Origin: Citricoccus zhacaiensis
GTDB lineage: Bacteria > Actinomycetota > Actinomycetes > Actinomycetales > Micrococcaceae
Reading direction: 5' to 3'
DNA: 64,000 bases
NCBI RefSeq assembly: GCF_014645315.1
Contig: NZ_BMLQ01000005.1
Span: 1 to 64,000, forward strand
The notes under the pieces were generated by a model. It did not search any database and was not told where the DNA came from. It worked only from the letters and a program-made list of their open reading frames with translations. The translations under genes and the position numbers were made by a program. This document shows positions 20,604-28,827 of this stretch, piece by piece (positions within the stretch are counted from its first letter, which is position 1; every line of letters starts with the position of its first letter).

Positions 20604-20941
20604 CGGCAGGTGCATCCTTTCGGGGTGCAGCAGTCCGGGTCGACGGTGACCACCAGCTCCAGCAAGTCTCCCAGGGCCGAGCCGATGCGCTCGTCCGTGA
20701 GCCGGTACCAGGTGCTGCGGCCGGCCGGGTCGCCCTCCACCAGGCCACAGCCGCGCAGGCAGGCCAGCTGGTTGGACATCACTTGCTTCGAGACCTCGAG
20801 CCGGGCGGCCAGCTCCGAGGGCCGGGCCGGACCTTCGCGCAGGGCCAGCAGGATCCCGGTGCGGGTCCCGTCCGAGATCGCGTGCCCGAGTCGGGACAGC
20901 GCCGAGGCATGGGTATCGGTCACCGTGGTGAATGTGGTCAC
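20600..20941 (-). CDS. ArsR/SmtB metal sensor resembling CmtR
   Basis: This 113-aa winged-helix repressor matches mycobacterial CmtR, which senses Cd and Pb with Cys57, Cys61 and Cys102. Here the recognition helix (VSKQVMSNQLACLRGCGLV) places Cys61 and Cys65 at the same spacing, and the tail carries Cys104, Cys105, Cys110 and Cys112 (DPDCCTPKGCTC). I chose GTG 20941 because a TACTAT box ends 6 bases upstream; the frame is open to 20980, but those codons lie inside the operator. It heads an operon with the CDF transporter (4-base overlap) and probably the DsbA-like gene. Confidence 0.92.
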   Translation of the reverse strand: MTTFTTVTDTHASALSRLGHAISDGTRTGILLALREGPARPSELAARLEVSKQVMSNQLACLRGCGLVEGDPAGRSTWYRLTDERIGSALGDLLELVVTVDPDCCTPKGCTCR

Positions 20942-20947
20942 GCCTCG

Positions 20948-20953
20948 ATAGTA
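20948..20953 (-). promoter_or_regulatory. -10 box of the metal-sensor operon
   Basis: TACTAT on the minus strand lies 6 bases before GTG 20941, giving a leaderless message. It overlaps the palindromic operator, so repressor binding would block polymerase. No convincing -35 box is seen. Confidence 0.65.
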
Positions 20954-20969
20954 CATGGATTCATGTACT
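20950..20969. promoter_or_regulatory. Palindromic operator for the CmtR-like repressor
   Basis: AGTACATG-GATT-CATGTACT is a perfect 8-4-8 inverted repeat directly over the -10 region of the sensor gene. Autoregulation from such a site is normal for ArsR/SmtB proteins; assignment to this regulator is by position. Confidence 0.8.
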
Positions 20970-21111
20970 GAAATTGACACTCGTGCGGGCCGCTCAGCGG
21001 GCGCTCAATGACACATGCGTGGACAGATCTGTTCGCCTCATGATGCAACGTGGGCTGCGCCGGTGACCATTGCCCCGGGTTCAGGGTGGTCAGCGGCCGT
21101 ACCGCAGACAG

Positions 21112-21516
21112 TCAGGGCCGCAGTGGCATCCAATCGGACAGGTTGGCGCGGGAACCGGAGGCGAGTACCTTCCCGGTCCCGACGGCGGCCTCCCAGTCGG
21201 TGAGCCCTGTGGCCAGCTCCAGCCACGTCGCCGGATCCATCTCGACGACGTTCGGTGGAGTGCCGCGCGTGTGGCGCGGGCCCTCGACGCACTGGCAGAC
21301 CCCGAACGGGGGCACCCTGACCTCCACGGAGTTCCCTGGGGCCCGGGTGGCCAGCTCCTCCAGGGTGTAGCGGACGGCGGTGGCCCGGGTGCTGCGGGGC
21401 AGGGCGGCGGCGCCCTCCGCCCCGTCCGCCCCGTCCGCTCCAGCCGAGCGGGCACGGAACCAGGACTCGAGGGCGGCGCGGCCGTCGTCGTCGGAGATGC
21501 GGCGCTTGATGGACAT
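21112..21516 (-). CDS. Sterol-carrier-family protein
   Basis: This 134-aa protein matches the actinobacterial sterol carrier family (PF17844), with the strongly conserved centre [48 protein letters not shown] and the tail [14 protein letters not shown]. Despite the name, the ligand and role are unknown. A 25-residue Ala/Gly/Asp-rich stretch follows the N-terminus. The start at ATG 21516 lies 17 bases after the stop of the asparaginase gene, so it is likely the last gene of that transcript. The frame stays open further upstream, but that part is antisense-like shadow of the asparaginase gene. Confidence 0.85.
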   Translation of the reverse strand: MSIKRRISDDDGRAALESWFRARSAGADGADGAEGAAALPRSTRATAVRYTLEELATRAPGNSVEVRVPPFGVCQCVEGPRHTRGTPPNVVEMDPATWLELATGLTDWEAAVGTGKVLASGSRANLSDWMPLRP

Positions 21517-21533
21517 GATTGTTGCCGTGCCGT

Positions 21534-22619
21534 TCAGTCCAGCAGGTCCAGGACGGGGCGGGCCAGCTGGACCCGGCCGACGGGCTTGCCGCGGCCGAGG
21601 ATCTTCGGCGCCACGGTGTCCAGGACGCCCGGCAGGGCCTCGAGGTCGATCTGTGTGGGGGCGAACTGGGCCAGCAGGACCAGGGCGACGAGGTTGCCGG
21701 CGCGCGTGCCGCCGTCGAGCGCTTTGACGGCCACCGCCGTGCCGTCCTGCGCGGCCATGACCATGACGCCGTCCGCGCCGAGCTTGGCCAGCACCCCGAG
21801 CTCGCGGATGACCACCGTGTTCGTGTTGGTCTCGCCGTGCACGGCCCACGGGTGCTCCAGCATGGCCGTGGCCACGGAGGCAGCATGCACCTCGGAGTCG
21901 CGGCGGTGCGGAGCCGCGGCGACTTTGCCGATGCCGCGGGCCAGGCCATTCAGGGACAGCACGGGGGCTGGCGCACCGCAGCCGTCCACGCCCCAGTGGG
22001 CCACCGGTTCGCCGCAGTACTCCTCGAGGACGGCGGCCACCTCACGTTGGACGGGGTGGTCGAGGTCCAGATAGGTGCTCACGTCGTGCCCGCCGTGCTT
22101 GGCGGCCGAGAGGAAACCGGCGTGCTTGCCGGAGCAGTTGTAGGCCAGCGGGGTCTGGAGGGGACCGCCGGGGCCGGCGTCCCCGGCCATCTCGATGATC
22201 CCGGCCGGATCCGCGGGCCAGGCCGGCGGGCACTGCAGGAAGGATTCGTCCATGCCGGCGTAGGACAGGACCGTGGCAGCCGTCTGGCGATGGCGGGCCG
22301 TCCCGCGGTGCGACCCGCAGGCCAGCGCGATCTGTTCCTCGACCAGCCGGGCCCCGTGCCGCAGGGACGCGATGGCCTGCAGCGGCTTGAGCGTGGAGCG
22401 CGGGTAGACCAGCGAGGCCGGGCTGCCGAGGGAGGCCAGCACCGAACCATCCGGTGCCGTCACCACGGCCGAACCGATAGTACGGGACTCGATGAACCCG
22501 TTGCGGACCACGTGCACCAGTTCCACGGCCTCGCCGACCGTGAAGGTGGCCGAGGGGCTCCGGGCGGTCTGGCGGGACTCGTGCAGGTCGGGATGCTGCT
22601 GCGGTGCGGGCATGGTCAC
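21534..22619 (-). CDS. ReAV-type L-asparaginase (copy 1)
   Basis: This 361-aa asparaginase of the PF06089 family resembles Rhizobium etli AnsA and is unrelated to the E. coli enzymes. It hydrolyses asparagine to aspartate and ammonia. The residues that form the active site in the Rhizobium enzyme are all visible: the SxxK pair in RSTLKPLQA, the Ser in ACGSHRG, and Cys and Lys in YNCSGKHAG. No signal peptide is seen, so it should be cytoplasmic. It lies just downstream of a paralogue with 15 bases between, a tandem duplication. Confidence 0.93.
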   Translation of the reverse strand: MTMPAPQQHPDLHESRQTARSPSATFTVGEAVELVHVVRNGFIESRTIGSAVVTAPDGSVLASLGSPASLVYPRSTLKPLQAIASLRHGARLVEEQIALACGSHRGTARHRQTAATVLSYAGMDESFLQCPPAWPADPAGIIEMAGDAGPGGPLQTPLAYNCSGKHAGFLSAAKHGGHDVSTYLDLDHPVQREVAAVLEEYCGEPVAHWGVDGCGAPAPVLSLNGLARGIGKVAAAPHRRDSEVHAASVATAMLEHPWAVHGETNTNTVVIRELGVLAKLGADGVMVMAAQDGTAVAVKALDGGTRAGNLVALVLLAQFAPTQIDLEALPGVLDTVAPKILGRGKPVGRVQLARPVLDLLD

Positions 22620-22634
22620 TAGCTTGTCACTACT

Positions 22635-23747
22635 TCAGGCGGAGAGCACCTCAAGCACCGGATCCGCGAGTTCGGCGCGGCCGACCGGCTGGCCGCGGCC
22701 GAGGACCGTCGGTGTCACGGCGTCGAGGACGTTCCGCAGCGCCGGCAGGTCCACCTGATCCGGGGCGAAGTGGGCCAGGAGGTTGAGTGCCACGAGGTTG
22801 TTGGCCCGGGAGGCACCGTCCAGGGTCTTGACCGCCACGGCGGTACCGTCCGGTGCCGCCACCACCAGGATGCCGTCCGCCCCGGACTTGGCCAGCAGGC
22901 CGAGTTCACGCATGATCCGGGTGTTCGAGCTGTTCCTGCCCTGGACCGCCCACGGGTGGCGGAGCATGGAGACGGCCACCTGGATGGCATGGTCGTCGAT
23001 TGGCAACCCCTGGGCGGCCCGTTCGGGGGCGGAAGCGACCCGGCCGAACCCGCGCGCCAGCCCGGCCAGGGCCAACCGTGGGGCCGGGCCGCCGCAGCCG
23101 TCCACACCGACGTGCACCGGTTCCGTGCCGCAGTAGTCCTCGATCACCCGGAGCACCTCCCGCTGCAGTGGATGGTCCGGTTCCAGGTAGTTCTCGGTCT
23201 CCAGGCCGGCGGCCACGCAGGCGGACAGCCAGGCGGCGTGCTTGCCGGAGCAATTGAAGGCCAGGCGGTTCGGGCGGGGGCCGTCCGGGCGCCGGGTGCG
23301 GGCGGCCATCTTCAGCAGCTCGCGGCGGTCCTTGGGCCAGGCGCGCGGACACTGCAGCGCCGTCTTGTCGAGGCCGGCCGCGGTCAGGATCTCCCGGACC
23401 AGGGCGCGGTGGCGGGAGGAGCCGCGGTGGGAGCCAGCGGCGATGGCGATGTGGCGGCTCTCCAGCGGGGCACCGAGGCGCAGGGAGGCGATGGCCTGCA
23501 GCGGCTTGAGGGCCGAGCGGCCGAACACCACGGCGTCGGCCGGACCCAGTGTGGCCAATACGCCGCCATCCGGGCCGGTGACCACGGCGGCGCCACTGTG
23601 GCGGGACTCCACCTGCCCATTGCGGGTCAGGTGGACCAGTTCTGCGGCGTCCTGCTGGGCGAAAACGCCGGGCGTGGTGCCGGACGCACCGGGCATGGTA
23701 GTCATGCTGTTCGTGAAGGACATGCGCTCATCGTGCTTGAGGAGCAT
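22635..23747 (-). CDS. ReAV-type L-asparaginase (copy 2)
   Basis: This second 370-aa member of PF06089 keeps the key residues (GRSALKPLQA, AAGSHRGS, FNCSGKHAA) and is collinear with copy 1 along its whole length, yet clearly diverged in sequence. The pair therefore arose by an old duplication and probably differs in affinity or expression. The start is uncertain: MLLKHDER at 23747, ATG 23723 (MSFTNSM) or ATG 23708 (MTTMPG) are in frame, and none has a strong ribosome site. It is the first gene of the leftward set with copy 1 and the sterol-carrier-family gene. Confidence 0.92.
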   Translation of the reverse strand: MLLKHDERMSFTNSMTTMPGASGTTPGVFAQQDAAELVHLTRNGQVESRHSGAAVVTGPDGGVLATLGPADAVVFGRSALKPLQAIASLRLGAPLESRHIAIAAGSHRGSSRHRALVREILTAAGLDKTALQCPRAWPKDRRELLKMAARTRRPDGPRPNRLAFNCSGKHAAWLSACVAAGLETENYLEPDHPLQREVLRVIEDYCGTEPVHVGVDGCGGPAPRLALAGLARGFGRVASAPERAAQGLPIDDHAIQVAVSMLRHPWAVQGRNSSNTRIMRELGLLAKSGADGILVVAAPDGTAVAVKTLDGASRANNLVALNLLAHFAPDQVDLPALRNVLDAVTPTVLGRGQPVGRAELADPVLEVLSA

Positions 23748-23828
23748 GAGCCCCAGATGAGGAACGCATGAGCCAACGCTGAGAACCCTGGCGGGAAACT
23801 GGACGGAAACTGGCGGAGAAAGGGCGGA

Positions 23829-24194
23829 TCAGAGGACCGGCGGGCGCCGCCTCAGCGGCCGCCGGCGGGCGGCCCAGACGGTCACGGACACGGCTGCGGC
23901 CAGGGAGACGATGAGGGAGACCACGGCAGCGCCCAGGTCACCGCGTTCGAAGCCGAGCATCCGGGTCCCGAACCACATGATCACGGCGCAAGTCAGCCAG
24001 ACGATCACGAAGGTGTAGACGGTGCGCAAGAGGTTTCCGGAGCCACCGGAGCCGGTGAGACGGGGCGCGCGGCCGTACGGGTGGCCGTACTGCTGCTGCC
24101 CGTACTCCTGGCCGGACGGGTCCTGTCCCTCGTGGCGGCCACGGTGCTCGGGAAGGTGCCGGCCGTCGTCGGGCCCGGGGTGGTTGGACGTCAT
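23829..24194 (-). CDS. Small two-helix membrane protein
   Basis: This 121-aa protein has a hydrophilic Gly/Gln/Tyr/His-rich first half (QEYGQQQYGHPYGR) and two membrane helices (TVYTFVIVWLTCAVIMWFG and AAVVSLIVSLAAAVSVTVWA), ending in an Arg/Pro tail. It resembles uncharacterised actinobacterial membrane proteins. ATG 24194 is preferred to the longer frame up to 24239. It is divergent from purD with 84 bases between the starts. Confidence 0.72.
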   Translation of the reverse strand: MTSNHPGPDDGRHLPEHRGRHEGQDPSGQEYGQQQYGHPYGRAPRLTGSGGSGNLLRTVYTFVIVWLTCAVIMWFGTRMLGFERGDLGAAVVSLIVSLAAAVSVTVWAARRRPLRRRPPVL

Positions 24195-24278
24195 GGAGCC
24201 CATCGTACGGACCGGTACGGCCGGGCCGGGCGCACACACGCGCGCCGGGACGGCCCGGACGGTCTAGGCTTGGGCACC

Positions 24279-25568
24279 GTGAAGATCCTCGTCCTCGGCT
24301 CCGGCGGCCGCGAACACGCCATCATCCGCGCCCTGCAGCTGGACCCTGAAGTCCAGGAGGTCCATGCGGCCCCGGGCAACGCGGGCATCGCCCTCGACGT
24401 CCCGGTGCATGCCGTGGATGCCACTGACGTCACCGGGGTCACCGTCCTGGCCGGTGAGCTCAACGCGGACCTGGTGGTGGTGGGACCCGAGGCCCCGCTG
24501 GCGGCCGGCGTCTCCGACGCCCTGCGGCAGGCCGGGTTCACCGTCTTCGGCCCCTCCAAGGCCGCTGCCGAGCTGGAGGCCTCCAAGTCCTTCGCGAAGG
24601 ACGTCATGGCCCAGGCCGGCGTCCCCACCGCCGCCGCCCACACCTGCTCCACGGTCGCGGAGGCCGAGACCGCCCTGGATGCGTTCGGCGCCCCCTACGT
24701 GGTCAAGGACGACGGGCTGGCCGCCGGCAAGGGCGTGGTGGTCACCTCGGACCGGGCCGAGGCCCTCGAGCACGCCCGGTCCTGCTTCGACGTCAACGGC
24801 ACCGTGGTCATCGAGGAGTTCCTGGACGGCCCCGAGGTCTCCCTCTTCGTCATCTCGGACGGCACCAACGCGGTCCCCCTGGTCCCGGCGCAGGACTTCA
24901 AGCGCATCGGCAACGGCGACGCCGGCCCGAACACCGGCGGCATGGGCGCCTACACCCCGCTCGACTGGTTGCCAGACGGCTTCGTGGACGAGGTCATGGA
25001 GGCCGTGGCCCGCCCCGTCATCGCCACCATGGCGGACCGCGGCACCCCCTTCGCCGGCGTGCTGTACTGCGGCCTGGCCCTGACGAGCCGCGGCCTGCGC
25101 GTCATCGAGTTCAACGTGCGCTTCGGCGACCCGGAGACGCAGGCCGTGCTGGCCCGGCTGCGGACCCCCTTCGGCCGCTTCCTGATGGACGCCGCCACGG
25201 GCTGCCTGGCCGGGCTGCAGGAGCTGGACTGGTCGGACGAGTACGCCGTGGACGTGGTGGTGGCCGCCGCCGGCTACCCGGAATCCCCCCTCAAGGGCGG
25301 GACGCTGGCTGGCGTCGCCGAGGCGGACGCGCTGGAGGACGTCTCGGTCCTGCACGCGGGCACCGCCCAGGCGGACGACGGCGGACTGGTCGCCTCCGGC
25401 GGCCGGGTGCTGGCCGTCGTCGGGCTCGGGGAAGACTTGGCCGCAGCGCGGGCCCGCGCCTACGCGGGGGTGGACCTGATCTCCCTGGAGGGATCGCAGC
25501 ACCGCACCGACATCGGGCTCAAGGCCGAGCGCGGCGAGATCACGCTCCCGGAAGGAGAGGCACGCTGA
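24279..25568 (+). CDS. purD: Phosphoribosylamine-glycine ligase PurD
   Basis: This 429-aa ATP-grasp enzyme joins glycine to phosphoribosylamine, the second step of purine synthesis. The N-terminal LVLGSGGREHAI, the ATP-grasp segment VVKDDGLAAGKGVVV and the DFKRIGNGDAGPNTGGMGAY signature are clear. GTG 24279 is the start: it lies 8 bases after a TAGGCT box (leaderless) and gives the normal family N-terminus, although the frame is open to 24081. Its TGA stop shares one base with the purC ATG, so purD-purC is a coupled pair. Confidence 0.97.
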   Translation: MKILVLGSGGREHAIIRALQLDPEVQEVHAAPGNAGIALDVPVHAVDATDVTGVTVLAGELNADLVVVGPEAPLAAGVSDALRQAGFTVFGPSKAAAELEASKSFAKDVMAQAGVPTAAAHTCSTVAEAETALDAFGAPYVVKDDGLAAGKGVVVTSDRAEALEHARSCFDVNGTVVIEEFLDGPEVSLFVISDGTNAVPLVPAQDFKRIGNGDAGPNTGGMGAYTPLDWLPDGFVDEVMEAVARPVIATMADRGTPFAGVLYCGLALTSRGLRVIEFNVRFGDPETQAVLARLRTPFGRFLMDAATGCLAGLQELDWSDEYAVDVVVAAAGYPESPLKGGTLAGVAEADALEDVSVLHAGTAQADDGGLVASGGRVLAVVGLGEDLAAARARAYAGVDLISLEGSQHRTDIGLKAERGEITLPEGEAR

Positions 25569-26488
25569 TGGCCGGATTCTCGCAAGGGTTCGACGCCCGG
25601 GCCGTGGAGCTGCCGGGCTGGCGGCACGTCTACTCGGGCAAGGTCCGGGACCTCTATGAGCCGGTCGATGCGGCGCCGGGGGAGTCGGGCCAGTCTGCGA
25701 ACCTGCTGGTGGTCGCCTCGGACCGGATCAGCGCCTACGACTTCGTGCTGGAGACCGAGATCCCGGACAAGGGCGCGGTGCTGACCCAGCTGTCCCTGTG
25801 GTGGTTCGAGCAGCTGCAGGTGCCGCACCACGTGGTGTCCCTGGATGTGCCGGAGGCCGTGGCGGGACGGGCGATGGTGGTGCAGCGGCTGGATATGTAC
25901 GAGGTCGAGTGCATCGCTCGCGGCTACCTGACCGGATCTGGGCTGGCCGAGTACCGGGAGTCCGGCACGGTCACCGGGATCGAGCTGCCGGAGGGTCTGG
26001 TGGACGGCTCGAAGCTGGATGAGGCCATCTTTACCCCGTCCGCCAAGGCCGAGGTGGGCGAGCACGACGAGAACATCACGTTCGAGCAGATGGCCCGGTT
26101 GATCGGGGACACCCCCGCCCAACGACTGCGCGAGCTGACCCTGGACGTGTACCGCCGGGCCGAGTCGATCGCCCGGGAACGCGGGATCATCCTGGCGGAC
26201 ACCAAGGTGGAGTTCGGACTGGATGCCACCGGCCGGATCGTGCTGGGGGACGAGGTCCTGACCCCGGACTCCTCCCGGTTCTGGGATGCCGCCCAGTATG
26301 AGCCGGGCCGCGCCCAGCCCTCCTTCGACAAGCAGTTCGTCCGCGACTGGCTGACCGGCCCGGACTCCGGCTGGGACCGGCACTCGGGCGAGGCTCCGCC
26401 GGCCCTGCCGGCCGACGTCGTCGCCAAGACCCGCGCCCGCTACATCGAGGCCTACGAGACCCTGACGGGCCAGACCTTCACGCCCTAG
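25568..26488 (+). CDS. purC: SAICAR synthase PurC
   Basis: This 306-aa enzyme condenses CAIR with aspartate to SAICAR, using ATP, later in the purine pathway. Conserved parts include YSGKVRDLYE, VVASDRISAYDFVLETEIPDKGAVLTQLSLWWFE, VECIARGYLTGSGLAEYRESG, ADTKVEFGL and GDEVLTPDSSRFW. Length is close to that of actinobacterial PurC. It is translationally coupled to purD and ends convergently against the small NTF2-like gene. Confidence 0.97.
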   Translation: MAGFSQGFDARAVELPGWRHVYSGKVRDLYEPVDAAPGESGQSANLLVVASDRISAYDFVLETEIPDKGAVLTQLSLWWFEQLQVPHHVVSLDVPEAVAGRAMVVQRLDMYEVECIARGYLTGSGLAEYRESGTVTGIELPEGLVDGSKLDEAIFTPSAKAEVGEHDENITFEQMARLIGDTPAQRLRELTLDVYRRAESIARERGIILADTKVEFGLDATGRIVLGDEVLTPDSSRFWDAAQYEPGRAQPSFDKQFVRDWLTGPDSGWDRHSGEAPPALPADVVAKTRARYIEAYETLTGQTFTP

Positions 26489-26490
26489 CC

Positions 26491-26510
26491 ACCCCAGGGC
26501 GCGATGGGGT
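26491..26510. terminator. Weak hairpin between convergent genes
   Basis: ACCCCA (26491-26496) pairs with TGGGGT (26505-26510) around an 8-base loop, in the 22-base gap between purC and the convergent gene. There is no T-tract; a bidirectional terminator is possible but weak. Confidence 0.35.
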
Positions 26511-26885
26511 CTAGTGGGTGATGGTCGTCTGCTGGTAGAGCGTCATCCGGATGCGGCCATCGAGTAGCCGGTAGTGGCTGGACATCAGGGCCGTGAAGGG
26601 ATCCGGGTCGCCGGTACGGGAAGCCGTGGCCGTGTACACGAGGGCCGCGGCGTCTGTTCCCGTGGGGACCAGCCGGGCATCATCCAGGTGGTACTCGGAC
26701 CACGGTGGAGCCTGGTCCAGAGTTGATGCCACGGTGTCCCGGTCCAGGACCATGCCGTTGACGAGCACCATGACGGCGTCGTCGGTCATCAACTCCCCGT
26801 AGAAGGTGCCGCCCCGGGCGGAACACAGTGCATCCCACCCCCGGTGTTCCAGGGTCAGCAGGTCGTTGAGCGTCAACGTGGTCAT
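26511..26885 (-). CDS. NTF2-like (SnoaL/DUF4440-type) protein
   Basis: This 124-aa protein has the cone-shaped NTF2-like fold pattern. It opens with a helical start (LTLEHRGWDALCSARGGTFYGELMTDDAVMVL), then VLDRDTVASTLDQAPPWSEYHLDDARLVPTGTDAAALVYTATA and a final strand GRIRMTLYQQTT. Members of the DUF4440/SnoaL-like group include small isomerases and ligand binders; no catalytic pair can be picked out here. It stands alone between purC and the ABC exporter. Confidence 0.82.
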   Translation of the reverse strand: MTTLTLNDLLTLEHRGWDALCSARGGTFYGELMTDDAVMVLVNGMVLDRDTVASTLDQAPPWSEYHLDDARLVPTGTDAAALVYTATASRTGDPDPFTALMSSHYRLLDGRIRMTLYQQTTITH

Positions 26886-26919
26886 GCCTTCAGGCTAGTG
26901 GCCCGGCAGCAGGGTGTCC

Positions 26920-28827
26920 TCAGCCGACCAGGGAGTCCTTCCACGCCGCATGGAGTTCCGCGAAGCGGCCACCGGCCTCGATCAGCTCGGCGGGGGAGCC
27001 GTCCTCGACGACCCGCCCGTCATGCACCACGAGCACGCGGTCGGCGATCTCCACGGTGGACAGCCGGTGCGCGATGATCAGCGCGGTGCGGTCACCCAGC
27101 AACCGGGTCAGCCCCTGCTGAACGAGCCGCTCGCTGGGCAGGTCCAGGGAGGAGGTGGCCTCATCCAGGATGAGCACGGCCGGGTCGGCGAGGAAGGCCC
27201 GGGCGAAGGAGACGAGCTGGCGCTGGCCGGCGGAGAGCCGTCCGCCGCGCTTGGTCACGTCGGTCTCGTAGCCTTCGGGCAGGGACAGGATGAACTCGTG
27301 GGCCCCCACGGCCTTCGCCGCGGCCTGGATCTCGGCATCCGAGGCATCCGGCCGGCCCAGGGCGATGTTCTCGGCCACGGAGCCGGAGAACAGGAACGCC
27401 TCCTGCGTCACCATGACCACGTTGCGCCGCAGATCGCTCGCGGAGAGCTGGTCCAGCTCCACCCCGTCCAGGGTCAGGGACCCGGAGGAGAGGTCGTAGA
27501 AGCGGGCGATCAGTTTCACCAGCGTGGACTTGCCGGCCCCGGTCTGGCCGACCACGGCCACCGTCTGGCCCGCGGGAATCGTCAGGTCGAAGCGCGGCAG
27601 GATCACCTGGCCGTCCCCATAGCCGAACTCGGCATCCGTGAACTCGATCCGTCCGGCGGCCTCCGGCAGGGGTACCGGCTGCTCGGCCTCCCGCACGGTG
27701 GGCGCCTCCTCCAGCAGCCCGGACACCTTCTCCAGCGCTGCCGTGGCGGACTGGAAGGAGGAGTAGAACATGGCGACCTGCTCCATCGGCTGGAACACGC
27801 GCTTGCCGGCCAGCAGCAGCGCCACGAGCACGCCCACGGCCAGGGTGCCGTCCAGCACCCGGAACCCGCCGAAGAGCAGCATGGCCACCACGGTCAGGTT
27901 CCCGGTGATCACCAGCGTCGGCTGCAGGATGCCGAAGAGGTTCAGGGACTTCACCATGTCATCGCGGTACTTGCCGGCCAGCGTCTCGTACGTCCGGTCA
28001 TTGGCGCGTTCCTTGCGAAAGGCCTGCACGGCGCGGATGCCGGTCATGGTCTCCACGAAGTTCACGATCATCCGGGCGGAGGACACCCGCGACTCCCGGT
28101 AGACCGCCTCGGAACGTACCTGGTACCAGCGCACCGCGATCGCCACCGGGATGAACGCCACCAGCAGGATCAGCGCCGAACGCCAGTCGAGGACGACGAT
28201 CGAGATGCCCGTGAACAGCATGAACATCAGGCCGGACACGAGGGAGGACACGCCCTGGTCCAGCAGTTCGCGCAGCGAGTCCAGGTCCGAGGTCTGCCGG
28301 GAGATCACCCGCCCGGAGGTGTACTTCTCGTGGAACTCGAGGCTGAGCCGTTGCGTGTGCCGGAACACCCACACGCGCAGGTCCAGCAGCATCGCCTGGC
28401 TCACCCGGGCGGTCAGCCACGTGTAGGTGCCCAGCAGCAGCCCCGCGGTCAGCGCGGCTCCCACATAGGTGCCCCCGACGGCGGCCACCACGGGCGCCGC
28501 GGAGCCCCCGGCCTCCAGCGTGGAGACGACCTGCGGCAGCCCCCAGTCGATGCCCCACGCGATGATCAGCGGGAACGACGCGCGAGCGGCGTTCGAGATC
28601 ACCACGAGCACGGCCGTCAGGATGAGCTTCCACTTCACCGGCCGGGCCAGGTCCTTGAGCAGGGTCCAGGATCGTGCCCTGACGTACTTCCGTTCCTGGA
28701 CGCTGAGGTCCAGGCGCTCCTCGCCCTGGGTGCCCAGCAACGTCGGATCGGGCCGCTGGTCCTCACCGGGGGCGGAGGAGTTGACCGCCTGACGGCCGCG
28801 GCGCTGAGTCCGGTCCGCGCGGCTCAT
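26920..28827 (-). CDS. Heterodimeric ABC exporter, canonical-site subunit
   Basis: This 635-aa type IV ABC exporter half has a basic cytoplasmic N-terminus, six membrane helices (about 70-350) and a nucleotide-binding domain. Walker A is GQTGAGKST, the signature is LSAGQRQ (Ala replaces the first Gly), Walker B has the catalytic Glu (LILDEATSSLD), and the H-loop is IAHRLST. Its gene starts inside the stop of the partner (ATGA overlap). Canonical catalytic residues here and a degenerate partner match heterodimeric exporters such as TM287/288 and BmrCD. Likely substrates are drugs or lipids; this is inferred. Confidence 0.95.
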   Translation of the reverse strand: MSRADRTQRRGRQAVNSSAPGEDQRPDPTLLGTQGEERLDLSVQERKYVRARSWTLLKDLARPVKWKLILTAVLVVISNAARASFPLIIAWGIDWGLPQVVSTLEAGGSAAPVVAAVGGTYVGAALTAGLLLGTYTWLTARVSQAMLLDLRVWVFRHTQRLSLEFHEKYTSGRVISRQTSDLDSLRELLDQGVSSLVSGLMFMLFTGISIVVLDWRSALILLVAFIPVAIAVRWYQVRSEAVYRESRVSSARMIVNFVETMTGIRAVQAFRKERANDRTYETLAGKYRDDMVKSLNLFGILQPTLVITGNLTVVAMLLFGGFRVLDGTLAVGVLVALLLAGKRVFQPMEQVAMFYSSFQSATAALEKVSGLLEEAPTVREAEQPVPLPEAAGRIEFTDAEFGYGDGQVILPRFDLTIPAGQTVAVVGQTGAGKSTLVKLIARFYDLSSGSLTLDGVELDQLSASDLRRNVVMVTQEAFLFSGSVAENIALGRPDASDAEIQAAAKAVGAHEFILSLPEGYETDVTKRGGRLSAGQRQLVSFARAFLADPAVLILDEATSSLDLPSERLVQQGLTRLLGDRTALIIAHRLSTVEIADRVLVVHDGRVVEDGSPAELIEAGGRFAELHAAWKDSLVG

